This document shows, one piece after another, positions 28,111 through 39,483 of a stretch of 64,000 bases of DNA. The DNA is from Oscillibacter sp. (lineage in GTDB: Bacteria; Bacillota; Clostridia; Oscillospirales; Oscillospiraceae), in NCBI GenBank assembly GCA_022652815.1, contig JALCRR010000003.1, positions 58,195 to 122,194 of the forward strand. Reading direction: 5' to 3'. Within the stretch, counting starts at the first letter, position 1, and each line of letters opens with the position of its first letter. The notes under the pieces are model-generated. The model saw only the letters and a list, made by a program, of their open reading frames with translations. It was not told the DNA's origin and did not search any database. Position numbers and translations under genes: made by a program.

Positions 28111-29508
28111 ATGAACGCAGACGTTGTTATCATCGGCGCCGGCCCCGCCGGCATTTTCACCGCACTGGAGCTGATCCGCAAGGGAAAGGGCCAGAAAATT
28201 GTCATGGTCGAAAAGGGCCAGAGCGTGGAAAAGCGCCACTGCCCCAAGGACAAGACCGGCCACTGCATGAACTGCAAGCCCTACTGCCACATCACCACCG
28301 GCTTTTCCGGCGCCGGTGCGTTCTCTGACGGCAAGCTGTCCCTTTCCTACGAGGTGGGCGGCGATCTGCCCACCTTGATCGGCACCGACAAGGCGCAGGA
28401 GACCATCGACTACGCCGACAAGATCTATCTGGAATTCGGCGCGGACGAGCATATCGAGGGTCTGGGTCACGACGCCGAGCGCAAGGACATCCGCCGCCGC
28501 GCTATTCAAGCGGGACTGAAGCTGGTGGACTGCCCCATCCGGCACATGGGCACGGAAAAAGCCCAGATGATCTACCTCGGCATCGAGAACTACCTGCGGG
28601 ACAACGGCGTGGAGATTCTCTTTGGCTACGAGTGCTCCAATTTGATTTTGGAGAACAGCGTGTGCAAGGGCGTGTCCATCTCCAACGGTCAGAAGGATCT
28701 GGAGATCTACGCCAAGCATACGGTGGTGGCCACCGGACGCCGCGGCGCTGACTGGCTGGAAAAGCTCTGTGCGGAGCACAACATCGCCCACGCTCCCGGC
28801 ACCGTCGACATCGGCGTGCGGGTGGAGGTGCGCAACGAGATCATGGAGACGGTCAACCGCGTGCTGTACGAGTCCAAGCTGGTGGGCTATCCCAAGCCCT
28901 TCAAGAACAAGGTGCGCACCTTCTGCCAGAACCCCGGCGGCTTCGTTTCCCAGGAAAACTACGACAACAATCTGGCAGTGGTCAACGGCCACTCCTACAA
29001 GGATCTGAAAACGGACAACACCAATTTGTCCATTCTCTGCTCCCACAATTTCTCCGTGCCCTTCAACCAGCCCATCGCCTACGCCCAGAAGGTGGGCGAG
29101 CTGACCAATATGCTGGCCAACGGCCACATTCTCGTCCAGCGCTTCGGCGACATTCTGGACGGCAAGCGCACCTGGGAGAAGGAGTTGGCACAGTCCAATA
29201 TCCACCCGACGCTGCCGGACGCCGTGGCAGGCGACATCACCGCCGCCATGCCGTACCGCGCCATGGTGAACATCATCGGCTTCATTCAGGCCATGGACTA
29301 CGTGGTGCCGGGCTTTGCGTCCTACGAGACGCTGCTGTACTCCCCGGAGCTGAAGTTCTACTCCAACCGTGTCAAGATGGACACGGACTTCAACACCAGC
29401 TTGCAGGGACTGCACTGCCTGGGCGATTCCTCCGGCTGGACGAGAGGACTGATGATGGCCTCCGTCATGGGCGTGCTCATGGGCCGCAAGCTGGCAGAGG
29501 AAGAATAA
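28111..29508 (+). CDS. NAD(P)/FAD-dependent dehydrogenase (COG2509-like)
   Basis: VVIIGAGPAGIFTALELIRKG Rossmann motif; C-terminal GLHCLGDSSGWTRGLMMASVMG. Confidence 0.9.
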   Translation: MNADVVIIGAGPAGIFTALELIRKGKGQKIVMVEKGQSVEKRHCPKDKTGHCMNCKPYCHITTGFSGAGAFSDGKLSLSYEVGGDLPTLIGTDKAQETIDYADKIYLEFGADEHIEGLGHDAERKDIRRRAIQAGLKLVDCPIRHMGTEKAQMIYLGIENYLRDNGVEILFGYECSNLILENSVCKGVSISNGQKDLEIYAKHTVVATGRRGADWLEKLCAEHNIAHAPGTVDIGVRVEVRNEIMETVNRVLYESKLVGYPKPFKNKVRTFCQNPGGFVSQENYDNNLAVVNGHSYKDLKTDNTNLSILCSHNFSVPFNQPIAYAQKVGELTNMLANGHILVQRFGDILDGKRTWEKELAQSNIHPTLPDAVAGDITAAMPYRAMVNIIGFIQAMDYVVPGFASYETLLYSPELKFYSNRVKMDTDFNTSLQGLHCLGDSSGWTRGLMMASVMGVLMGRKLAEEE

Positions 29509-29526
29509 GTTTTTTCATGCCTACCG

Positions 29527-29558
29527 CCGCCGGGAAGAAATTCCCGGCGGTCTTTTTC
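29527..29558 (+). terminator. Rho-independent terminator
   Basis: ccgccgggaa-gaaa-ttcccggcgg-tcttttt. Confidence 0.85.
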
Positions 29559-29663
29559 TGTCCTTTCTTTGAGAATTGTTTCATTTTGAAGCGCACTGTC
29601 CGCGCACTATAACTGTAACAGTGACTGTTGCTTTCGCAAATAACATTTACTTTTCCTTTGACT

Positions 29664-29687
29664 ATGACAGTAACAGTAACAGTAACT
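29664..29687. repeat. Short ACAGTA microsatellite upstream of a small ORF
   Basis: gacagtaacagtaacagtaactg; related half-sites at ~29608-29630 (actgtaacagtgactgtt). Confidence 0.7.
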
Positions 29688-29723
29688 GGGAACGAACAAC
29701 AGACGAACGAGAAAGGAACGCGC

Positions 29724-30140
29724 ATGGAAACAGAGAAAAAAGGCTTCGTATTGTACTTTGACATGGTTGACCAGATTGAGGCGTTTCCGCAGCAGGAGCA
29801 GCTGGCGCTCTACCGCGCGCTGGTGCGCTACGCCCGGCGCATCGCCGGAGGGGAGGAGGACGGAATTGAATGGGTGTTGCGGCAGGTGCCGGAGCTGTCC
29901 ATTCCGGCGCAGACGGCGTTCCGGTTTCTTGCCGCTGCTGTGCTGCGGGATACCAATAAGTGGCGCGCACGCCGCGCCGCCTTCCAGCGTCCGGAGGGGG
30001 AGCGAAACTCCCGCCGCGCTGACAGTAGCCGCATACCGTCCGCCGCCGCACAGGACGATCGCATGCGCGGCGTGGGAGACATGGCAAGATATGCCCGGGA
30101 ACTTCGCGCCGAATGCCACGCAAGCGGGGAAAACCGTTGA
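29724..30140 (+). CDS. Hypothetical, resembles phage-type DUF6291 proteins
   Basis: KKGFVLYFDMVDQIEAFPQQEQLALYRALVRYARR...; ATG at 29724. Confidence 0.55.
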   Translation: METEKKGFVLYFDMVDQIEAFPQQEQLALYRALVRYARRIAGGEEDGIEWVLRQVPELSIPAQTAFRFLAAAVLRDTNKWRARRAAFQRPEGERNSRRADSSRIPSAAAQDDRMRGVGDMARYARELRAECHASGENR

Positions 30141-30177
30141 CAAAACGGCGAATTGGGTTATAATAGGCAGGTAAAAG

Positions 30178-30405
30178 AAAAACGCCATGAGAAAGTCAGC
30201 TCTGCAACAAAGGCCAAAGCGAGAGGGGAACGGTGCAAGCCCCTTGCCCAATGGACAGAGCAGCCGCTTTTGAGCAGTCTGCGACGAGCAGAACGATTCA
30301 TCCCCGTTACCGGATGACTAAGACACTCTGCCGTTTGGCGGGGTAATTAGGGTGGTACCGTGAAGCAAGGCTTCGCCCCTAAACCATGGGGCGGAGCCTT
30401 TTTAT
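30178..30405 (+). promoter_or_regulatory. T-box leader of alaS
   Basis: T-box core tagggtggtaccgtgaagc at ~30347; terminator ggcttcgcccctaaaccatggggcggagccttttta. Confidence 0.9.
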
Positions 30406-30443
30406 TTTCAAATTTTTCAATTCACATAGGAGGAAGAAAAAAC

Positions 30444-33098
<2,655 letters not shown>

Positions 33099-33310
33099 AG
33101 CGACGCAACTAAAATCCGTCCGCAGCCCAGCGTCAGCGGGTGCGGACGGAAAAGGAAAAGCAGCGAAGTGAGCGAGCGGCACGGCGCAAACGTGCTGCGA
33201 GGGATACGGAGCTTGCTTTAACGCGGCTGAAAAGCTGAAGTGGGCTAGCAGCAATCTCCGTAAAGGGAAAATGCTGAACACTTGATTTCCGGGGAAAGGA
33301 GGAAAATTCA

Positions 33311-33649
33311 ATGTCTGATTGCTTATTCTGCAAGATCGCAGCGGGAGAAATCCCCTCCAACAAGGTCTATGAGGACGAGGTGTGCTTTGCTTTTTACGAC
33401 ATCGCGCCCCAGGCTCCGTCGCATTTCCTGGTGATTCCCAAGGAGCATATTGCGTCTGTTTCCGCCATCAGCGCGGACAACAGCGCCATCGTCGCCCACA
33501 TCTTTGAAGTGATCGCCAAGATCACGAAGGAGAAGGGCATCGAGAGCTACCGCGTGGTTTCCAACATCGGCGAGCAGGCCGGACAGAGCGTGCCCCATCT
33601 GCACTTCCATGTGCTCTCCGGGCGCGATATGACTTGGCCTCCGGGCTAA
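33311..33649 (+). CDS. HIT family protein
   Basis: CLFCKIAAGEIPSNKVYED; HIT motif QSVPHLHFHVL. Confidence 0.95.
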   Translation: MSDCLFCKIAAGEIPSNKVYEDEVCFAFYDIAPQAPSHFLVIPKEHIASVSAISADNSAIVAHIFEVIAKITKEKGIESYRVVSNIGEQAGQSVPHLHFHVLSGRDMTWPPG

Positions 33650-33663
33650 TCGTCGGGACAAAC

Positions 33664-33820
33664 TGCGTATCCTTCGCTTGTGCGCCATCGGGCGCAAAAG
33701 CTCTCTCACTCCGTTGTCCCTCCTCTTCCTCCGCAAACGCTTCGCTGGTTTGTGTCGGAGGGGGGACGGGGGGCGGACAAATTCCGTATCCTTCGCTTGT
33801 GCGCCGTCGGGCGCAAAAGT
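33664..33820 (+). repeat. Pair of ~46-bp direct repeats ~119 bp apart
   Basis: cgtatccttcgcttgtgcgcc(a/g)tcgggcgcaaaag at 33666 and 33785. Confidence 0.85.
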
Positions 33821-33916
33821 TGCGGCATTGCCGCAGGAATGCACCCCACATTTTCTTTGCTCTTGGGCAAAGAAAACGTGCCGTGCACGGTACAAAAGAA
33901 AACCGCCGAGGACACA

Positions 33917-33942
33917 CCCCGCCGCAAAGCTTTGCGGCGGGG
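33917..33942. repeat. 26-bp perfect palindrome
   Basis: CCCCGCCGCAAAGCTTTGCGGCGGGG. Confidence 0.9.
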
Positions 33943-34054
33943 ACCTCGTGTCGCGGGGGATGGCTTGGAGAGAAGGCAGCGAAACTCTCCCAAGCCGGGG
34001 TTATCTTGTCCTTGCGCCAGTCCGGGGCGGATATGTCGATACCCTGTCCCGTAT

Positions 34055-34714
34055 GCCCCGCTGCCGCTGGCTGATTTCAAACAGGTAAGCGCCAGCTTTA
34101 TAGAAGTAGGGGCAATACAGGTTTCTTCCCCGGACTACTACGATTGAGCGGTTTCGCGTGTATTGGATGTACCGAAAATTTGTAGAGGGGTAAAGCCCCT
34201 AAAAGCGCCTTTTTCTTCCACCGTGCGGGGCGCATTCTTTTTCGGCAAGACGAAAAAGAATGGGGGGATTGCGGCAATGCCCCGCTGCCGCTGGCTGATT
34301 TCAAACAGGTAAGCGCCGGCGTCATAGAAGTAGGGGCAATGCGATTTTTTTCCCCGGACAACTACGATTGAGCGGTTTCGCGTGTATTGGATGTACCGAA
34401 AATTTGTAGAGGGGTAAAGCCCCTAAAAGCGCCTTTTTCTTCCACCGTGCGGGGCGCATTCTTTTTCGGCAAGACGAAAAAGAATGGGGGGATTGCGGCA
34501 ATGCGCCGCTGCCGCTGGCTGATTTCAAACAGGTAAGCGCCAGCGTCATAGAAGTAGGGGCAATGCGATTTTCTTCCCCGGACAACTACGATTGAGCGGT
34601 TTCGCGTGTATTGGATGTACCGAAAATTTGTAGAGGGGTAAAGCCCCTAAAAGCGCCTTTTTCTTCCACCGTGCGGGGCGCATTCTTTTTCGGCAAGACG
34701 AAAAAGAATGGGGG
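34055..34714 (+). repeat. Tandem repeat, ~3 copies of a 224-bp unit
   Basis: ctgccgctggctgatttcaaacaggtaagcgcc at 34061, 34285 and 34509; each unit carries hairpin cattctttttcg-gcaaga-cgaaaaagaatg. Confidence 0.95.
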
Positions 34715-34817
34715 CTGCAGTTCTCCGGCTGGCAGCCGGTTATTTATTACGCAAGAAACAACCCAAACGGTTCACTTTCTGCATAAAAAAGCAACCAAAT
34801 GGTAACCTCTTTTTGAG

Positions 34818-35048
34818 GTGATCCGTTTGTATTACCGCAGAATTTTTGACCTCCGTGAAGATCATGATTTGACGCAGAAGGCGATTAGCGAGTTTCTTGC
34901 AATTCACCCGAATGTGTATCGCCGCTATGAAAAGGGCGAACGGGAAATTCCCGTTGGAATTCTTCTCAAGCTGGCGGACTACTACCATGTCAGCACCGAC
35001 TATCTGCTGGGCAGGACGGACGATCCGACGCCGCCGACCGGCAGATGA
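34818..35048 (+). CDS. XRE-family helix-turn-helix transcriptional regulator
   Basis: GTG start; LREDHDLTQKAISEFLAIHPNVYRRYEKGEREIPVGILLKLADYYHVSTDYLLGRTDD. Confidence 0.93.
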   Translation: MIRLYYRRIFDLREDHDLTQKAISEFLAIHPNVYRRYEKGEREIPVGILLKLADYYHVSTDYLLGRTDDPTPPTGR

Positions 35049-37291
35049 GACGGCTCGCTGCGGCGGCATTTGCCTTTGCCGCCGGAATTTTTGCTGCCCA
35101 GTATCTGCTGCCGTCCGGCTGTTTGCTGGCGATATCGGCACTGTGCGCGGCAGCGGGATTGCTGGGTCTTGCGTTTCACGGCCACACCAGGCGGCGAATT
35201 TTGCTGATTGCCTGGGGATTGGCGCTAGCCTTTGCTTGGAATTGGGTCTATCTTCAGGCCGTGCAGGTTCCGGCAGAGCAGTTGGCTGGAACCACACAGC
35301 AGAACGTTTCCATGACGCTGTGCGATTATCCGGCCGCTGCAAAATACGGCGCAAAGGTGACCGTTCGACTGGATGGGCTGCGGAGCAAAGTCATCTATTA
35401 TGGCGACGAGAGCCTGCTGGGCCTTGAACCGGGAAATGTTATCACCGGCGACGTGTCCTTTTCCAGTGCGGCAAGGATGCGGGACGAGGACATCACGACC
35501 TTCACCTCCAAAGGCGTTTTCCTCCTCGCTTACGGCGAAGGTGATTTTGCTGTGGAAGAGGGAAGTGTGTCGTCTGCTCGCTACTGGCCCCAGCGGATGG
35601 CCCGTGCCATGCAGACGAAAATTGCGGAGCTGTACACCGGCGACACGGCGGGATTTTTGACCGCTATTCTGACGGGCGACAAGTCGGCACTTTCTGAGGA
35701 TGCCGCCGTGGATTTGGCAGAGGCAGGACTGTATCACATTTTGGCCGTGTCCGGCATGCACTGCGTGCTGCTGCTGGGATTTGTCGAGATTTTGACGGGC
35801 AGGCAGCGCCGCAGACTGACCGCGGCTGTTGCGGTGCCGCTGCTGGTATTTTTTATGCTGCTCACCGGGGCGTCACCCTCGGTGGTGCGCTCGTGCGTCA
35901 TGCTGCTCTTTTTGCTGGCTGCGCCGCTTTTCAACCGGGAGCGAGATGCGCTGACGGCCATCGGCGCGGCATTGGCGCTGATTTTACTTGCCAATCCGTT
36001 TGCGGCGGCGTCCGTGAGTTTGCAGCTTTCCTTCGCTGCCATTGCGGGGATGCTGTGGCTGACGCCCAAAGGAATCCGGGCTTTTCAAATTGGTAAAAAG
36101 CGGAATCCGATTGCGAAATTTGTGGTGTTTAATTTGTCTGCGACCTTGGGCGCCACGGTCTTTACGCTGCCGTTGACGGCGGTGTACTTTCACATTCTCT
36201 GCCTGGCTGCGCCCATCTCCGCAATCCTTTGTCTGTGGGCGGGCAGTCTGATTTTTGGGCTGGGGCTTTTATCGGTGCTTGCCGGGGCGGTATTCCTGCC
36301 GCTGGGGCAGGTAATCGCCGTTGTGCCCCGGGCGCTGGTGTGGTATTTTCTGCATGCGGCACATCTGCTGGCGAACATTCCCTATCACGCGGTGTACTTT
36401 GCCAATCCGTATCTCAAATACTGGCTGGCGTTTGCCTACGGCCTGTTTGCGCTGGCGTATTTTCTGCGCGGTACGGGAAAACGAAAGTTCCTTCTGGCGG
36501 CAGGATTGTGCGCCTTGACGCTGCTGGTTACCGTGCGACTGGGCATTCTGGATACGGCGAACGGGCAGCTGCGCATCACGGTTTTGGATGTGGGGCAGGG
36601 GGAGAGCGTTTTGCTTTCCTCGGACGGGGAATTTGCCCTAATTGACTGCGGCAGCGCGAACAGCTGGTATGATGCCGGGGAGATTGCAGCGCAGAATTTG
36701 CAGAGCGCCGGATGCTTTCAGCTCAAGGCGCTGCTGCTGACGCACTTTGATGCGGACCATGTGAACGGCGCTGCGGATTTGATGAACCGCATGAATGTGC
36801 AGACAGTCTATCTGCCGGATGTGCAGGACGATAGCGGCATGCGGGAGAGCGTGCTTGCTGCGGCAAGCGCCCACGATACAGCCGTTCACTTTGTCACAAA
36901 GCAGGAAACGGTTTCACTGGGAGAAGCCGCCGTCTGCGTCTATCCGCCACTGGGCGATACCGGTGACAACGAGCAGGGACTGACATTCCTTTGCTCGAAA
37001 GACGACTATGATGCCCTTGTCACCGGCGATATGAGTGACACCACCGAGAAAAAACTGCTGGAAACCTACCAGCTGCCCGATCTTGAATTGCTGGTGGCAG
37101 GCCACCACGGGTCAAAGGATTCCACGTCCTTGGAGCTGCTGAACACCCTAAAGCCGGAGACGGCGATTGTGTCTGTGGGCAGTAATTCATACGGACATCC
37201 GGCAGAGCAGACGCTGCGGCGGCTGAACATCTGCGGCGCGCAGGTTTTTCGCACCGATCAGCAGGGAACAATAACGATCACAGTGAATTGA
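35045..37291 (+). CDS. comEC: DNA internalization-related competence protein ComEC/Rec2
   Basis: ILAVSGMHCVLLLGF; MBL domain GQGESVLLSSDGEFALIDCG...LLTHFDADHVNGA; LLVAGHHGSKDST. Confidence 0.95.
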   Translation: MRRLAAAAFAFAAGIFAAQYLLPSGCLLAISALCAAAGLLGLAFHGHTRRRILLIAWGLALAFAWNWVYLQAVQVPAEQLAGTTQQNVSMTLCDYPAAAKYGAKVTVRLDGLRSKVIYYGDESLLGLEPGNVITGDVSFSSAARMRDEDITTFTSKGVFLLAYGEGDFAVEEGSVSSARYWPQRMARAMQTKIAELYTGDTAGFLTAILTGDKSALSEDAAVDLAEAGLYHILAVSGMHCVLLLGFVEILTGRQRRRLTAAVAVPLLVFFMLLTGASPSVVRSCVMLLFLLAAPLFNRERDALTAIGAALALILLANPFAAASVSLQLSFAAIAGMLWLTPKGIRAFQIGKKRNPIAKFVVFNLSATLGATVFTLPLTAVYFHILCLAAPISAILCLWAGSLIFGLGLLSVLAGAVFLPLGQVIAVVPRALVWYFLHAAHLLANIPYHAVYFANPYLKYWLAFAYGLFALAYFLRGTGKRKFLLAAGLCALTLLVTVRLGILDTANGQLRITVLDVGQGESVLLSSDGEFALIDCGSANSWYDAGEIAAQNLQSAGCFQLKALLLTHFDADHVNGAADLMNRMNVQTVYLPDVQDDSGMRESVLAAASAHDTAVHFVTKQETVSLGEAAVCVYPPLGDTGDNEQGLTFLCSKDDYDALVTGDMSDTTEKKLLETYQLPDLELLVAGHHGSKDSTSLELLNTLKPETAIVSVGSNSYGHPAEQTLRRLNICGAQVFRTDQQGTITITVN

Positions 37292-37303
37292 GGAAGATCA
37301 GAC

Positions 37304-38359
37304 ATGGCTTATGCGAAAAAGACAAAAGCCCCCGATGCGGGCTTTCAAAAACTGAAAGAAGATCTGAAGGCAGGCACTCCGGCCAATGCGTATCTCTTTT
37401 ACGGCGAGGAGAGCTACTTGCGGGAGTATTATCTGGGAGAGCTTCGCAAGGCCCTGGTGCCAAAGGGTTTTGAGGAGTTCAACTATCATGTTCTGGACGG
37501 GAAAGAGCTATCCATGCAGTCCCTTTCAGAAATGGCGGAGGCTATGCCGATGATGGCCGAACGGACGCTGCTGGTGGTGAACGACTGCGACCTGTTCAAG
37601 CTGGCGGAGGAGCAGCGGGAAAAGCTGATTGCCCTTTTGGAGGATTTGCCGGAATACTGCTGTATCGTGTTTGCCTACGACACGGTGGCGTATAAGCTCA
37701 ACAAGACCGTCAAGAAGCTGTGCGCCGCGCTGGACAAGCACGTGCAGACGGTGGAATTCCGCCCGTCGGACAACAGCGATCTGGTGCCCTGGATCATCCG
37801 GCACTTTAAGGCGCTGGACAAGGAAATTGACCGGCAGAGCGCCGAGTACTTGATCTTTCTCTGCGGCGGTCTGATGACCGGTCTGCTGCCGGAGATTGAA
37901 AAGATCGGCGCTTATACCAAGGGAAAGACCGTCACCCAGCGGGATATTGACGCGGTGGCGGATCCGGTTTTGTCGGCGGAGGTATTCAAGCTCTCCGACG
38001 CGGTTGCCCGGGGCGATTATAACGAAGCCGCCCGACTGATGGGCGATCTGCTCAAAATGCAGACGGACCCGATTCTGATTTCTGCGGCGCTGGGCGGTCA
38101 GCTCCGGCGCATCTATACGGCGCGCATGGCCATCGACAACAGCAAAGACCGCTACTGGCTGATGGATCTGTGGCAGCAGAAGTCGGATTACGTGGTGAAG
38201 CTGTGGCTCAATGCCGCCAAGCGCACGACGCTTGCGTGGTGCGCCGACGCGGTCAAGCAGTGCCAGATTTTGGATCGGCGGCTGAAAAGTGAACGGGGCA
38301 TTGACGGCGTGGGTGAGCTGAAGCTGCTGTTGGTGCGTCTGGGGGCGCAGAAAAAATGA
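37304..38359 (+). CDS. holA: DNA polymerase III subunit delta
   Basis: NAYLFYGEESYLREYYLGELRKAL; follows comEC. Confidence 0.93.
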   Translation: MAYAKKTKAPDAGFQKLKEDLKAGTPANAYLFYGEESYLREYYLGELRKALVPKGFEEFNYHVLDGKELSMQSLSEMAEAMPMMAERTLLVVNDCDLFKLAEEQREKLIALLEDLPEYCCIVFAYDTVAYKLNKTVKKLCAALDKHVQTVEFRPSDNSDLVPWIIRHFKALDKEIDRQSAEYLIFLCGGLMTGLLPEIEKIGAYTKGKTVTQRDIDAVADPVLSAEVFKLSDAVARGDYNEAARLMGDLLKMQTDPILISAALGGQLRRIYTARMAIDNSKDRYWLMDLWQQKSDYVVKLWLNAAKRTTLAWCADAVKQCQILDRRLKSERGIDGVGELKLLLVRLGAQKK

Positions 38360-38961
38360 GGCGGATTCGGGAAGTCATCGTCGTGGAAGGACGATACGAC
38401 AAGAACACACTCTTACAGGTGGTGGACGCCACGGTTCTGGAAACCGGCGGTTTTTCCGTGTTCAACGACAAAGAAAAGCTGGAGCTGTTCCGCCGTCTGG
38501 CCGAGAGCCGCGGGCTAATCCTGTTGACGGACAGTGACGGCGCCGGCTTTCTCATTCGGAATTACCTCAAGGGCGCATTGCCGAAAGACCGGGTGCGTCA
38601 GGCCTATATTCCCGACGTTGCCGGCAAGGAAAAGCGCAAGCGCACTGCCGGAAAAGAGGGGAAACTGGGCGTGGAGGGCATGCGTCCGGAAATCTTACTG
38701 GAGGCGCTGACAAGGGCCGGCGCCACCTTTGAAGATGAACCCGAAAATGCGGCGCAGGCGGAGCAAATCACCAAAGCCGATCTCTATGCGCTGGGACTTA
38801 CCGGCGGCAGCGGCAGCGCCGAAAAACGGGCTGCTCTGTTGAAGAAGCTGGGACTGCCGGCGCATCTGACGACCAACGGACTGTTGGATGTACTGAACGC
38901 GCTTTATAATAAGCAAGATGCCCAAGAAATTTTAAATTTAATATCTGAAAAATGTGAATGA
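38356..38961 (+). CDS. Toprim / ribonuclease M5-like protein (DUF4093)
   Basis: REVIVVEGRYDKNTLLQVVDATVLETGGF; LILLTDSDGAGFLIRN. Confidence 0.88.
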   Translation: MRRIREVIVVEGRYDKNTLLQVVDATVLETGGFSVFNDKEKLELFRRLAESRGLILLTDSDGAGFLIRNYLKGALPKDRVRQAYIPDVAGKEKRKRTAGKEGKLGVEGMRPEILLEALTRAGATFEDEPENAAQAEQITKADLYALGLTGGSGSAEKRAALLKKLGLPAHLTTNGLLDVLNALYNKQDAQEILNLISEKCE

Positions 38962-39008
38962 TTCACAAAGCCGACCCTTTAATAGTTATAAAATATAAAT
39001 TTTCTTCT

Positions 39009-39026
39009 CTCGACAAGATTCGACAA
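39009..39026. promoter_or_regulatory. Candidate tandem Spo0A boxes upstream of DUF6514-like gene
   Basis: TCTCGACAAGATTCGACAATG: one perfect TTCGACA and one imperfect CTCGACA, 10 bp apart. Confidence 0.4.
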
Positions 39027-39132
39027 TGTACAACTAAAGAACATGATATGCTCCTTTCATTGTATGATGAATTGCTTCGTTGTATGATGATGAACTTCGT
39101 TTCACTTTTGAGAGGATGCGGGGGAGTTTTGT

Positions 39133-39384
39133 GTGCGATCATTGTTGATAGGGAGAAAGAAAATTTGTGCGCAGCCAGTGGATTACTATCTGCTGGCCGA
39201 GGAAACCACGGACTTTTTTGAAAGCTATGGCGTGGAGATTTGCTGTGAGAGCGGGGAGAGCGCCTGCGTGCGGGGAATTACCTGTTCCCAGAACAAAATT
39301 CTGCATCTGATTGCCCTGCTGATGAAGCATACTGTGACGCCCGTTTCTCTGCGGGACGTGGTGGACGACTGGGTTTTATCGTAA
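39133..39384 (+). CDS. DUF6514-like protein
   Basis: GTG start; DYYLLAEETTDFFESYGVEICC...LHLIALLMKHTVTPVSLRDVVDDWV. Confidence 0.7.
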   Translation: MRSLLIGRKKICAQPVDYYLLAEETTDFFESYGVEICCESGESACVRGITCSQNKILHLIALLMKHTVTPVSLRDVVDDWVLS

Positions 39385-39483
39385 AAACAATCGTTTCCTG
39401 CGGTTTTCCTTGCAATTTCAATGCGCCTTTTGTATAATAAAACGTAATTTTGATTGCAAAAGAAAGCGGAGGGAATGACGCGT

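Noticed and set aside
28024-29415. 463-aa ORF antisense to the FAD-dependent dehydrogenase gene
   Set aside because: Antisense artefact with no domain signal.
33660-34147. Several overlapping + strand ORFs of 124-155 aa after the HIT gene
   Set aside because: Mutually overlapping, Arg/Cys/Gly-rich and built on repeats and palindromes; no credible start sites or homology.
34098-34585. Two nearly identical 87-aa - strand ORFs (MSGE(K/E)NRIAPTSM...)
   Set aside because: They exist because the underlying DNA is a 224-bp tandem repeat; frames cross hairpins and show no protein-like conservation I can support.
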